Positions 1 to 7,604 are shown, counted from the stretch's first letter. The stretch: DNA of 10,052 bases from Candidatus Parabacteroides intestinavium (GCA_019118725.1 DWYO01000166.1:1-10052), one strand, 5' to 3'. A program made the numbers and translations. The notes: a model not told the origin generated them from the sequence alone.

Positions 1-1671
1 ATCGTCAAAAGTCTTCATGATTTGATCCATCGGGGTATTAATCACAATCTTCGCCGGAGCAGATACCATAAACTTCGACACCCGGAATCGGGTATACAGT
101 TCCGGACGGAACATGATATTCCGTATATTATCAAGCAGCACAATACCCAACAATACTCCCCGCTCATCTACAACCGGAAATACATTCCGGCTACTTCGGG
201 CAATAACCTTCACCATATCCCCCAATGTCATATCCGGAGAAACAGGCTGGAAATCCCGTTCTATGATGCTATCCGCACTCAAAAGAGTCAGGACGGCTTT
301 ATCTTTATGATGAGTCAACAACTCCCCTTTTTGGGCAAGTCGCATCGAATAGATACTATGCGGCTCGAACATCAGAATCGTTATATAAGAACCTATCGAC
401 ACAATCATCAACGGAAGGAACAAATCATATCCACCGGTCAGTTCGGCAATCAGGAACACCCCTGTCAAGGGAGCATGCATCACTCCAGCCATTACCCCGG
501 CCATCCCCATAAGCGCGAAGTTCTTTTCAGACAAATACATGGTAAACGCAAAATAATTAGAAACATGCGCGAAAATAAAACCGGCGATACACCCCAAATA
601 CAAACTTGGAGCAAAAATACCACCACATCCACCACCGCCATTGGTAGCACTCGAAGCAAATACTTTCGCCAGCAAAATTAATCCCAAAAAGAAAATGATT
701 CCGAAATAAGAATCGTTCAACGAATAGAACGTACTATTGTCCATAAGCCCGATAAACTGGCCATTCAGCAACGAACCGATAGTATCATATCCCTCACCAT
801 ACAACGGAGGAAAAAGGAAAATGAGAAGACTAAGCGTAACACCGCCCATAGCGAATTTCTTCCAATAGGAATCGGCATATTTCCGGTAAAAGCCCTCAAT
901 CCAGTTCATGACCCGCGTAAAATACAAAGAGACCAGTCCACAGAAGATTCCCAATAAAAGCACATACGGAATGCGTTCTATAATGAAAGGTTCGGTTTGC
1001 GAAAAACTAAACATAGCCTCCATGCCGGTAAAGATATAAGAAACGGTTGCAGCCGTGACCGATGTAATCAGCAAAGGCAAGACAGAGGTCATCGTCAGGT
1101 CAAGCATCAGCACCTCGATCACAAAAACCAGCCCGGCAATAGGTGCTTTGAAGATTCCAGCTATCGCACCCGCGGCTCCACATCCCACCAGCAGCATCAA
1201 GGTCTTCTGTTCCATCCGAAACAAACGGCCCAAATTGGAACCGATAGCCGCCCCGGTCAGTACAATAGGGGCCTCGGCTCCTACCGAACCACCAAACCCG
1301 ATCGTAATCGAACTCGCCATGATGGAACTCCACATATTATGAGGCTTGATCCGACTTTTACGTTGAGATATCGCATAAAGAATTTTAGTAACGCCATGAC
1401 TGATATCATCCCGTATGACATACTTCACCAACAATCCGGAAACCAAGATACCAATCACCGGATACAGCAGATACAGATAATTGACCTGATCAGCCGCAAA
1501 ATTGACCGAAAGCAGGTGCTGTATGAAGTGTATCAGATTCTTCAAAATAACAGCCGAAGCCGCTGTGCAGATTCCTACCAGGAAACTAACAATAAGCACA
1601 AAGTGTTTTTCCTTAATGTTGTTACTCCTCCACAAGAGGAATTTGTAAAACATGTCTCTAATACGTGTCAT
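1..1671 (-). CDS. CLC-family chloride channel/transporter with C-terminal CBS domains (3' end cut off by window)
   Basis: This is an inner-membrane anion channel or Cl-/H+ antiporter of the CLC family. The frame is open from ATG 1671 to base 1, giving 557 residues, and the gene continues past the left edge. Residues about 25-440 are the hydrophobic CLC core. Visible signatures are GFGGSVGAEAP (126-135), whose E133 aligns with the external gating glutamate E148 of E. coli ClcA; FKAPIAGLVFVIE (174-186); GGIFAP (350-355); HAPLTG (399-404); and Y441, matching the inner-gate tyrosine. A CBS domain follows at about 465-525, and a second begins near 530 and is cut. Two usual positions differ: the GSGIP signature reads SHGVT (91-95), and the internal proton glutamate (E203 in ClcA) aligns with V187. 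Transport mode is therefore uncertain. The start lies 1 nt after the stop of the upstream sugar transferase, with a GGAG sequence about 6 nt before the ATG, so translational coupling is likely. Family assignment is very secure. Confidence 0.95.
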   Translation of the reverse strand, partial: MTRIRDMFYKFLLWRSNNIKEKHFVLIVSFLVGICTAASAVILKNLIHFIQHLLSVNFAADQVNYLYLLYPVIGILVSGLLVKYVIRDDISHGVTKILYAISQRKSRIKPHNMWSSIMASSITIGFGGSVGAEAPIVLTGAAIGSNLGRLFRMEQKTLMLLVGCGAAGAIAGIFKAPIAGLVFVIEVLMLDLTMTSVLPLLITSVTAATVSYIFTGMEAMFSFSQTEPFIIERIPYVLLLGIFCGLVSLYFTRVMNWIEGFYRKYADSYWKKFAMGGVTLSLLIFLFPPLYGEGYDTIGSLLNGQFIGLMDNSTFYSLNDSYFGIIFFLGLILLAKVFASSATNGGGGCGGIFAPSLYLGCIAGFIFAHVSNYFAFTMYLSEKNFALMGMAGVMAGVMHAPLTGVFLIAELTGGYDLFLPLMIVSIGSYITILMFEPHSIYSMRLAQKGELLTHHKDKAVLTLLSADSIIERDFQPVSPDMTLGDMVKVIARSSRNVFPVVDERGVLLGIVLLDNIRNIMFRPELYTRFRVSKFMVSAPAKIVINTPMDQIMKTFDD

Positions 1672-1672
1672 A

Positions 1673-3076
1673 TTATACTCCTTTACCCGTAAGCACTGTT
1701 TTGATGGTATAAGCCAGAATGGCCATATCCAGTGCCAACGACATATTCTCATAATATATAATATCATAGTCCAGACGCTCCAACATCTGATCCACACTCC
1801 CGGCATATCCGTACTTCACCATCCCCAGCGAAGTAATGCCCGGCTTTACATTGTGCAACAGATAATAATAAGGAGCCCGCTGCACGATTTTATCTATGAA
1901 ATACTTCCGTTCGGGACGTGGTCCCACCAACGACATATCTTCTTTCAGTACATTCCAGAACTGTGGAAGCTCATCCAGCCGGTATTTCCGAAGCACCGCG
2001 CCAAACGGAGTAATCCGCTTGTCATCCTCATGAGCCAACATAGGGCCGTTCTCTTCCGAGCTTTCATACATCGTACGGAACTTGTAAATCATAAAGGGAC
2101 GTCCCCGGTAGCCAATGCGTTCTTGCTTATAAATGATAGGACCGGGCGAATCACGCCGTACCCGCCAGGCTATATACAAATATAAAGGTGAAAACAGCAC
2201 CAAAACACATGCGGAAATCAACTTGTCGGCCACCCATTTCAGATTCTTTCCCGCAGGCGAAAAATTGTTCTCTGTAATATCCGCCAACGGTACTCCGCTT
2301 ATTGTCCGCAAACGGACTTTCGAAAAGGGTATGGCCTGCTTGTCCATCCATACTTTTATCGGCATTTTATATCCGTAAAGCGTATAAAGGAACTGAGACA
2401 ACGCTGCCCCATCCAGAGCCTCTGTTACCACAACCAGTTCATCCACCGGATGAATGTGCAGCAAACGGGATAAATCGGAGGCATTTCCCCACAACTTGTC
2501 CTTGCCGACCCGCACCTCTTCGGAAGGAACAGCCTGGACAAATCCCGATACCCGGTATCCGATGCGTTCCAATTGCCCGGCAATCTGAACTGCCCTTCCG
2601 CCAGCCCCTATCAGCAGGACCTTCCGTGCATATTTTCCGCCCTTCAATTGTTTCAGATAACGCGATGTAAGCCATATACGCGACAAATAGGTCAGTCCGA
2701 AATGTAATCCGAACAACTCAAACAGGAAATAATAATAGATTTCATACGAACGCGGAATCTCGTCTAATACCAACGTAAAGAAGACCACAAGCACGCCCAC
2801 CAACGATGAGACCAAGGTCTGCCACAACTCACTGATCCGGTTACGTTCTAAAGGCCAGTTATAGTATCCGGAAAAATAATAGACGACCAGCCAGAAAGCA
2901 GGAATACACACCTGCCCGGCCAGCACCCGCGGATAAGACAAATATTCACCCAATGAGCTGGTCGTCTGGTAAGCGACAAAGTCATAGTACCTGCAAATAT
3001 TGAAAATAAGCCAAGCTATCGCAGAAGTCAAAAAATCTGAAACAATATACCTTCCTATTTGCCAGTATTTGCCCAT
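1673..3076 (-). CDS. Polyprenyl-phosphate sugar-1-phosphate transferase, WcaJ type (exopolysaccharide/capsule initiation)
   Basis: The 467-residue membrane protein has the usual length and layout of this family. Hydrophobic segments at roughly 8-28, 53-70, 87-104 and 112-134 form the N-terminal membrane part. A Rossmann-like CoA_binding_3 region starts at VLLIGAGGRA (153-162). A further hydrophobic segment (about 285-305) leads into the catalytic Bac_transf domain. There, SPGPIIYKQERIG (310-322), KFRTM (332-336), DDKR and ITPFG (351-359), LDELPQ (367-372) and MSLVGPRPE (381-389) are the standard motifs. By family knowledge it transfers a hexose-1-phosphate from a nucleotide sugar to undecaprenyl phosphate at the cytoplasmic face of the inner membrane, starting assembly of a surface glycan. 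The sugar cannot be told from sequence. It starts 8 nt after the tsaC stop and ends 1 nt before the CLC gene. No other glycan gene is in the window, so it appears to be separated from the genes that extend the glycan. Confidence 0.93.
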   Translation of the reverse strand: MGKYWQIGRYIVSDFLTSAIAWLIFNICRYYDFVAYQTTSSLGEYLSYPRVLAGQVCIPAFWLVVYYFSGYYNWPLERNRISELWQTLVSSLVGVLVVFFTLVLDEIPRSYEIYYYFLFELFGLHFGLTYLSRIWLTSRYLKQLKGGKYARKVLLIGAGGRAVQIAGQLERIGYRVSGFVQAVPSEEVRVGKDKLWGNASDLSRLLHIHPVDELVVVTEALDGAALSQFLYTLYGYKMPIKVWMDKQAIPFSKVRLRTISGVPLADITENNFSPAGKNLKWVADKLISACVLVLFSPLYLYIAWRVRRDSPGPIIYKQERIGYRGRPFMIYKFRTMYESSEENGPMLAHEDDKRITPFGAVLRKYRLDELPQFWNVLKEDMSLVGPRPERKYFIDKIVQRAPYYYLLHNVKPGITSLGMVKYGYAGSVDQMLERLDYDIIYYENMSLALDMAILAYTIKTVLTGKGV

Positions 3077-3084
3077 ACTCTAAT

Positions 3085-3651
3085 TTATCGGATTATTTGG
3101 AACAAGCCGCCTTTTCCCAATTTGATTATGCTGGAAGGAGCCGCCTTGCTCCTGTCATCCTGTCTATATTCCACAATATAATCTACCCCATTCCTTATCG
3201 CCTCCGATATCTCGCCGAAATTGGCCGGCGATGGATCTCCGCTCAGGTTGGCAGAGGTCGAGACCAAGGGTTTGCGAAACTGAAAGCAAAGCTTTTGGGA
3301 GAACTCCTCCCGAGAGACACGAATGCCGATGCTTCCATCCTCGCCCAACAAATTCGGAGCCAGATTCTTTCCCTGAGAATAGATAATCGTAAGCGGCTTG
3401 TCCGCCACGTCAATCAGGTCCCACGCCATGCCCGGAACTTCTTCTACATAAGTTTCTAGCTTAGCCACATTGTCTATCAATACCAGCATCGCCTTGTTAT
3501 CCGCACGTTGCTTTAATTCATAGACCCGCTGTACTGCATCCTCGTTCGTTGCATCACAACCGATTCCCCAAATCGTATCGGTGGGGTATAAAATCAATCC
3601 CCCGTCACGCAGAACTTCGCACGCATTCTTTATGTCCTCTTGTATTGTCAT
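3085..3651 (-). CDS. tsaC: L-threonylcarbamoyladenylate synthase (TsaC/YrdC/Sua5 family)
   Basis: This cytoplasmic enzyme makes L-threonylcarbamoyl-AMP from L-threonine, bicarbonate and ATP. That is the first step of the t6A37 modification of tRNAs reading ANN codons. The 188-residue protein is a single Sua5/YciO/YrdC domain of normal short-form (TsaC) length, without the extra C-terminal Sua5 domain. Diagnostic motifs are LYPTDTIWGIGCDA (21-34), the nucleotide-binding basic patch KQRADNKAM (47-55), KPLT (85-88), SIGIRV (107-112), STSAN (131-135) and APSSI (171-175). The ATG at 3651 is the only sensible start. It lies about 24 bp downstream of a TAnnTTTG promoter element, has no Shine-Dalgarno sequence, and has an A/T-rich leader as is usual in Bacteroidetes. 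It heads a run with the sugar transferase and the CLC gene. The related YciO paralog is an alternative, but motif conservation favours TsaC. Confidence 0.93.
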   Translation of the reverse strand: MTIQEDIKNACEVLRDGGLILYPTDTIWGIGCDATNEDAVQRVYELKQRADNKAMLVLIDNVAKLETYVEEVPGMAWDLIDVADKPLTIIYSQGKNLAPNLLGEDGSIGIRVSREEFSQKLCFQFRKPLVSTSANLSGDPSPANFGEISEAIRNGVDYIVEYRQDDRSKAAPSSIIKLGKGGLFQIIR

Positions 3652-3674
3652 AAAATAATTTTATATTAATAGGG

Positions 3675-3708
3675 CAAATATACAAACTTTTGTTTAGTTT
3701 CTGAAAAA
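3675..3708 (-). promoter_or_regulatory. Predicted Bacteroidetes-type promoter for the tsaC operon
   Basis: On the minus strand, TATATTTG (3682-3675) matches the Bacteroidetes -7 consensus TAnnTTTG exactly. A T-run, TTTTT (3708-3704), sits 21 nt upstream, where a degenerate -33 TTTG box would be expected. The 71-bp gap between the recQ stop and the tsaC start is strongly A/T-rich. Predicted transcription would start near 3668, leaving a leader of about 17 nt. The -7 element is directly visible; promoter activity is inferred. Confidence 0.6.
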
Positions 3709-3722
3709 TTTTCCGTCTGAAG

Positions 3723-5645
3723 TCAATGCTCGTCCTCTTTCAGATACAAAAAATTATCTTTAAGCAAAAAATGCGCGTCATGATCGGCCAAGAAACGGAC
3801 AACGGTCAACACTTTGTCTTGTGGAAAAGGAATAGCCTCACTAAGCTGAAGGACCGGCATAGGCTTATCTTTCAGTTGTTCGCAAAGAGCATTCCGGATA
3901 GCCTTATATTCGGCGTTATGAATTCCACTCTCATGCTTGGCCACACAAATATCACACGTACCACAATCTTTATCACTCTTTTCCCCAAAATAATCAAGCA
4001 GAATGCGTGTCCGGCAAATATGTTCGGCATGGATATATTCCAGAACTTTATTGATACGCGCCTCATTTCGGGTCTTCCGGTCTTCATAAGCCGAACGCGG
4101 GATACGGAGATAGCGTTGCTCTTCCCGGGTTTGCCGGTATATAATTAAAGGAGTCTTTTTCTCCGGTATGTATTTTACAATTTTATATTTGGAAAGACCG
4201 ACCAACAACCGATAGACATCCTCCCGGTTGCATCCGGCACGAGTGGCTATCTGGCTTTCATTGATATACGCATAATCCGAGAACAGTCCGGTATATGAGC
4301 GCAGAATTACCTGAATAATCATATCCGTCAACGCATCCTGATGCAAGTATTTATATAACTCTTCGCGGGTGGCCGTAAAGAGCAGACGGGAAGCATTGTC
4401 GGCCTCTTCGACATATTCTATATACCCCGCCAGCTCCAGCAACTTCAAGGCATGATGCGTCTGGAGAATCGGGAATTTATAGGCCGCACAAAATTCGGAA
4501 AGGATAAAATCATGCACGGTATCCAGTCCGAAGCCCACCGCTATCTGATAATAATTTCCCAAAGCCTCATAAACTCGATAAATAAAAGCCTTTTCCGGGA
4601 ATTCATCACTCAGCCGTTTCTTGAGCTGGGCTGAATCGATGGGCGAGCAGAGCGCTACCGCATAGGCTTTTTTCTCATCCCGCCCGGCACGTCCGGCTTC
4701 CTGATAATACTCTTCCAACGAGCTAGGCATATCTATATGGACTACCAGCCGGACATCCGGTTTGTCTATACCCATGCCGAAAGCATTGGTCGAGACGATA
4801 ACCCGTGTCTCATCGTTTTTCCATTTGTTTTGCCGAACGATCTTTTCCTCATGGCTCAACCCGGCATGGAAATAGTTGGCGGAGATTCCCTCCTTTTGCA
4901 AATATTCCGCAATCTCTTTGGTCTTTTTCCGATTGCGGACATAAACGATAGCCGTACCCGGCACCCGATTCAATATATATACTAAGGTATGAAGCTTATT
5001 ATCGGTATTGCGTACGATATAAGCCAAGTTCTTCCGGGCAAAACTTTTACAGAAGACATTCTTCTTGGGAAACAGAAGACGCTCCTGAATATCATCGACC
5101 ACCTCCGGGGTAGCGGTAGCCGTTAGCGCCAACACCGGCACTCCGGGAAGCATCCGGCGGATTTCGGCAATTTTCAGATAAGAAGGGCGAAAGTCATACC
5201 CCCATTGAGAAATACAATGGCTCTCATCGACCACCAGAAGACACACCTTCATGGCCTGCAATTTGCTCTGAAACAATTCCGTCTCCAAACGCTCGGGCGA
5301 GACATAAAGGAATTTATAATCTCCGAAAATGCAATTCTCCAATTGGGTAATGATTTCATCCCGGCTCATGCCCGAATGTACGGAGGTAGCCTTTATACCT
5401 ATCCGTTTCAGATTATCGACCTGATCTTTCATCAACGCGATCAACGGAGTAATCACCAAGCAGATTCCCTCCATGGCCAAAGCGGGCACCTGAAAAGTTA
5501 TGGACTTTCCGCCCCCGGTAGGCATCAACCCCAACGTATCTTTTCCTTGACACACCGAACGGATAATATCCTCTTGTAACGGACGGAACGAGTCATAGCC
5601 CCAATATTGCCGGAGGATTTGCAGGTAATTCGTTTCGTTTTCCAT
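3723..5645 (-). CDS. recQ: RecQ-family ATP-dependent DNA helicase (Bacteroidetes long form, no HRDC)
   Basis: This is a 3'-5' superfamily 2 DNA helicase for repair and recombination. From ATG 5645 it has 640 residues. Helicase motifs are FRPLQEDII (motif 0, 20-28), PTGGGKS (motif I, 42-48), DESHCISQWGYDFRP (140-154), LTATAT (174-179), STNAFGMGIDKP (285-296) and QEAGRAGRD (motif VI, 315-323). The RecQ zinc cluster is complete: C544, C561, C564 and C567 with the YFGE signature between them. Unlike E. coli RecQ, where the zinc cluster follows motif VI after about 55 residues, some 220 residues lie between them here. The roughly 70 residues after the zinc cluster show no clear HRDC domain. A GTG at 5657, directly after the recJ TGA, would give 644 residues. 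I prefer the ATG 12 nt downstream because ATG is the commoner start and no SD-like sequence favours the GTG. It is almost certainly co-transcribed with recJ. More than one RecQ per genome is common in this group. Confidence 0.93.
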   Translation of the reverse strand: MENETNYLQILRQYWGYDSFRPLQEDIIRSVCQGKDTLGLMPTGGGKSITFQVPALAMEGICLVITPLIALMKDQVDNLKRIGIKATSVHSGMSRDEIITQLENCIFGDYKFLYVSPERLETELFQSKLQAMKVCLLVVDESHCISQWGYDFRPSYLKIAEIRRMLPGVPVLALTATATPEVVDDIQERLLFPKKNVFCKSFARKNLAYIVRNTDNKLHTLVYILNRVPGTAIVYVRNRKKTKEIAEYLQKEGISANYFHAGLSHEEKIVRQNKWKNDETRVIVSTNAFGMGIDKPDVRLVVHIDMPSSLEEYYQEAGRAGRDEKKAYAVALCSPIDSAQLKKRLSDEFPEKAFIYRVYEALGNYYQIAVGFGLDTVHDFILSEFCAAYKFPILQTHHALKLLELAGYIEYVEEADNASRLLFTATREELYKYLHQDALTDMIIQVILRSYTGLFSDYAYINESQIATRAGCNREDVYRLLVGLSKYKIVKYIPEKKTPLIIYRQTREEQRYLRIPRSAYEDRKTRNEARINKVLEYIHAEHICRTRILLDYFGEKSDKDCGTCDICVAKHESGIHNAEYKAIRNALCEQLKDKPMPVLQLSEAIPFPQDKVLTVVRFLADHDAHFLLKDNFLYLKEDEH

Positions 5646-5657
5646 ATATAGTGCCAC

Positions 5658-7382
5658 TCAATCCGGAATCCGGATATCCTTTATCTGCAACTGAAGCGTT
5701 GTATTCCCATTATACGTATTCTCTTCGATGGTATAGCAAATATCAAATGGTTTCATCAGCTTGATATGCGCGTTATACTGACTCATGCTAAATGCAATAC
5801 CATGAATTGGCGATGAAGCCGACTTGCTATCGATGATTTCCAGTTTGATATGCTCCTGGTCACGCCCCACCAGTTTGCTCGTCCCATAGTCCTGTACGCC
5901 ACACGTACAGAATATCGGCTTATGGTTTTCCGGTCCGAACGGACTCATCTTCTTCAAGTCGCTCATGAACTTAGGAGTAATCTCCTTCAAATCCAGAAAC
6001 GCATCGATATCAATCTGTGGTGTCATCTGCTCAGGAATAATCTCTTCTGCGGCAATTTGCTGGAACCGCTCTTTAAACGCCTCTAAGTTTTCCTCTTTCA
6101 AAGAAAGCCCGGCGGCATAGGTATGCCCTCCGAAGTTCTCCAGCAAATCCCGGCAATTCTCAACGGCCTTGTAAATATCAAACCCCGTCACGGAACGTGC
6201 CGACCCGGTTATCAGCTCGGACGATTTGGTAAGGACCACCGCCGGACGATAATATTTCTCGGTAAGCCGTGAGGCCACGATACCAATTACCCCCTTGTGC
6301 CATTCCGGATTGTAAACGATAATCGCCTTTTTGTCCTCCTGTTTATCGAAGCCCTCGATAATAGCGTTAGCCTCATCGGTAATTTTCTTATCCAGCTCGC
6401 GCCGTTCTTCATTGTAATGATTGATACTCTCGCTCTTCTTCCGTGCGGTTACACTATCTTTAGCCAGCAAAAGGTCTACGGCCTCTTTCCCGTTCATCAT
6501 CCTTCCTGAAGCATTCAGACGTGGACCTATCTTGAACACAATATCACTGATGGTAATCTCCTTTCCGGACAGGCCACACACATCAATAATCCCTTTTATA
6601 CCGAAACTCGGATTGTTATTGATTTGCCTTAATCCGTAATAGGCCAAAATACGGTTTTCCCCTGTGATCGGGACAATATCCGAAGCAATGCTCACGGCGG
6701 TCAGTTCGAGCAATTTCTCTAAATCCGAAAAAGGGAATCCGTTGTTCAGCGCAAAAGCCTGCATGAACTTGAAGCCCACACCACATCCGCTAAGGTGTTC
6801 ATAGGGATAAACCGAATCCTCACGCTTGGCATCCAGCACCGCAACCGCATCCGGAAGCACCTCGTCGGGCATGTGATGGTCACAAATAATAAAATCAATG
6901 CCTTTCTGCTTGGCATACTCAATCTTATCAATCGCTTTGATACCACAATCCAACGAGATAATCAGCGAAACACCCCGTTCGTAGGCATAGTCAATGCCTT
7001 TACATGAGATACCATACCCTTCATCATACCTATCCGGAATATAATAATCCAGATTCGATGTAAAAGGTCTGAGGTACTTGTAGACCAATGCAACGGCAGT
7101 AGTCCCGTCTACATCATAATCACCATAAATCAAAATCTTCTCCTTATGTCCCAATGCGTGGTTCAGACGCTGGACCGCTTTGTCCATGTCCGGCATCAGA
7201 AACGGATCTTCCAAATCCTCCAAGCTGGGCTTGAAGAATTTCCGGACCGCTCCGGCTGAAGTAAGTCCCCGACGAACAAGCAGCAGACTAATAACCGGAC
7301 TGAGCCCCAGTTCTTCCGCCAACTTATCACGCAACCGAATCTCTTCGTCTGTAGGAGGTTGATAATTCCATTTGTTAGTCAT
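5658..7382 (-). CDS. recJ: Single-stranded-DNA-specific 5'-3' exonuclease RecJ
   Basis: RecJ degrades single-stranded DNA 5'-3' during RecF-pathway recombination, mismatch repair and base excision repair, in the cytoplasm. The 574-residue length is normal for bacterial RecJ. DHH-family metal-binding motifs are intact: YGDYDVDGTTA (86-96), SLDCGIKA (143-150), IICDHHMPD (165-173, with the DHH triad at 168-170) and LSGCGVGFK (197-205). The RecJ core signature GPRLNASGRM (286-295) follows. The DHHA1 part includes HKGVIGIVASRL (362-373) and GGHTYAAG (418-425). The C-terminal stretch (about 455-574, ending QLQIKDIRIPD) fits the RecJ OB-fold. The ATG at 7382 gives the expected N-terminus and is preceded by an A-rich leader. 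The TGA stop at 5658 lies directly against the next gene, recQ, which suggests translational coupling. No promoter matching TAnnTTTG was found in the 297 bp upstream, so transcription might read through from tamL or use a degenerate promoter. Confidence 0.97.
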   Translation of the reverse strand: MTNKWNYQPPTDEEIRLRDKLAEELGLSPVISLLLVRRGLTSAGAVRKFFKPSLEDLEDPFLMPDMDKAVQRLNHALGHKEKILIYGDYDVDGTTAVALVYKYLRPFTSNLDYYIPDRYDEGYGISCKGIDYAYERGVSLIISLDCGIKAIDKIEYAKQKGIDFIICDHHMPDEVLPDAVAVLDAKREDSVYPYEHLSGCGVGFKFMQAFALNNGFPFSDLEKLLELTAVSIASDIVPITGENRILAYYGLRQINNNPSFGIKGIIDVCGLSGKEITISDIVFKIGPRLNASGRMMNGKEAVDLLLAKDSVTARKKSESINHYNEERRELDKKITDEANAIIEGFDKQEDKKAIIVYNPEWHKGVIGIVASRLTEKYYRPAVVLTKSSELITGSARSVTGFDIYKAVENCRDLLENFGGHTYAAGLSLKEENLEAFKERFQQIAAEEIIPEQMTPQIDIDAFLDLKEITPKFMSDLKKMSPFGPENHKPIFCTCGVQDYGTSKLVGRDQEHIKLEIIDSKSASSPIHGIAFSMSQYNAHIKLMKPFDICYTIEENTYNGNTTLQLQIKDIRIPD

Positions 7383-7414
7383 TTATATGTTTTTTTCTTT
7401 TTTATCAGCTTCAC

Positions 7415-7466
7415 ATCCTTTCGTTTTCTTCCGGCTCAAGTCTGCCACTTGCCAGCGTGAAAGGAT
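7415..7466 (-). other. Inverted repeat in the recJ leader
   Basis: ATCCTTTC (7415-7422) and GAAAGGAT (7459-7466) are perfect 8-bp inverted arms separated by 36 bp. The interior contains a smaller inverted repeat, CAAGT-CTGCC-ACTTG (7437-7451). In RNA from the minus strand this could fold into a nested stem upstream of recJ. The arms are short and the loop is long, so it may be chance. The stem ends 32 nt before the recJ start codon, so it does not cover that codon. Confidence 0.3.
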
Positions 7467-7535
7467 TCAATTTGTAAAATTAGGAAATAAATCCGGATTG
7501 TCATCTATTTCTTTCTGATTTTTCAAGTATTTCAT
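7467..7535 (-). CDS. Possible 22-residue micro-ORF or coding relic
   Basis: An ATG at 7535 opens a 22-codon frame, MKYLKNQKEIDDNPDLFPNF followed by TN, that ends at TGA 7467. The same frame stays open upstream to a TTG at 7601 inside the palindrome array, for 44 codons in all. Its composition (KYLKNQKEIDDNPDLFP) looks more like protein than random translation of A/T-rich DNA. However, it is very short, there is no SD-like sequence, and I recognise no family. It may be a small protein, the tail of a decayed gene, or chance. Confidence 0.2.
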   Translation of the reverse strand: MKYLKNQKEIDDNPDLFPNFTN

Positions 7536-7576
7536 CCAAAACGCGCCTGAAGACTTTTCATAACACCCCAACCCTC

Positions 7577-7604
7577 TAATTGCATCACCCGAGTGATGCA
7601 ATTA
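7577..7604 (-). promoter_or_regulatory. Perfect 12-bp stem with 4-nt loop (strongest hairpin of the array)
   Basis: TAATTGCATCAC (7577-7588) is followed by four loop bases, CCGA, and then by the exact inverse complement GTGATGCAATTA (7593-7604). RNA from either strand would fold into a stable 12-bp stem with a tetraloop. On the minus strand it is followed by a G-rich run rather than a U-tract, so it is not a textbook intrinsic terminator. It may protect the 3' end of tamL mRNA, weaken read-through into recJ, or serve as a protein site in DNA. Confidence 0.5.

Noticed and set aside
22..681. 219-codon open frame on the plus strand
   Set aside because: It is antisense to the CLC gene, whose minus-strand frame carries the GGIFAP motif and CBS domains. 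The His/Arg/Asn-rich translation is typical of a shadow frame.
997..1692. 231-codon open frame on the plus strand
   Set aside because: It is antisense to the CLC N-terminal half and crosses the CLC/sugar transferase junction. Its composition is unlike a real protein.
3652..3722. Intrinsic terminator after recQ
   Set aside because: The A/T-rich gap has short A-run/T-run complementarity (GAAAA/TTTTTC) but no GC-rich stem. It is better explained by the tsaC promoter.
7577..7604. 12-bp stem as an intrinsic terminator of tamL
   Set aside because: The stem is perfect, but no U-tract follows it on the minus strand (GAGGGTTGGGG follows), so it does not meet the usual definition. It is kept as a hairpin of unknown role.
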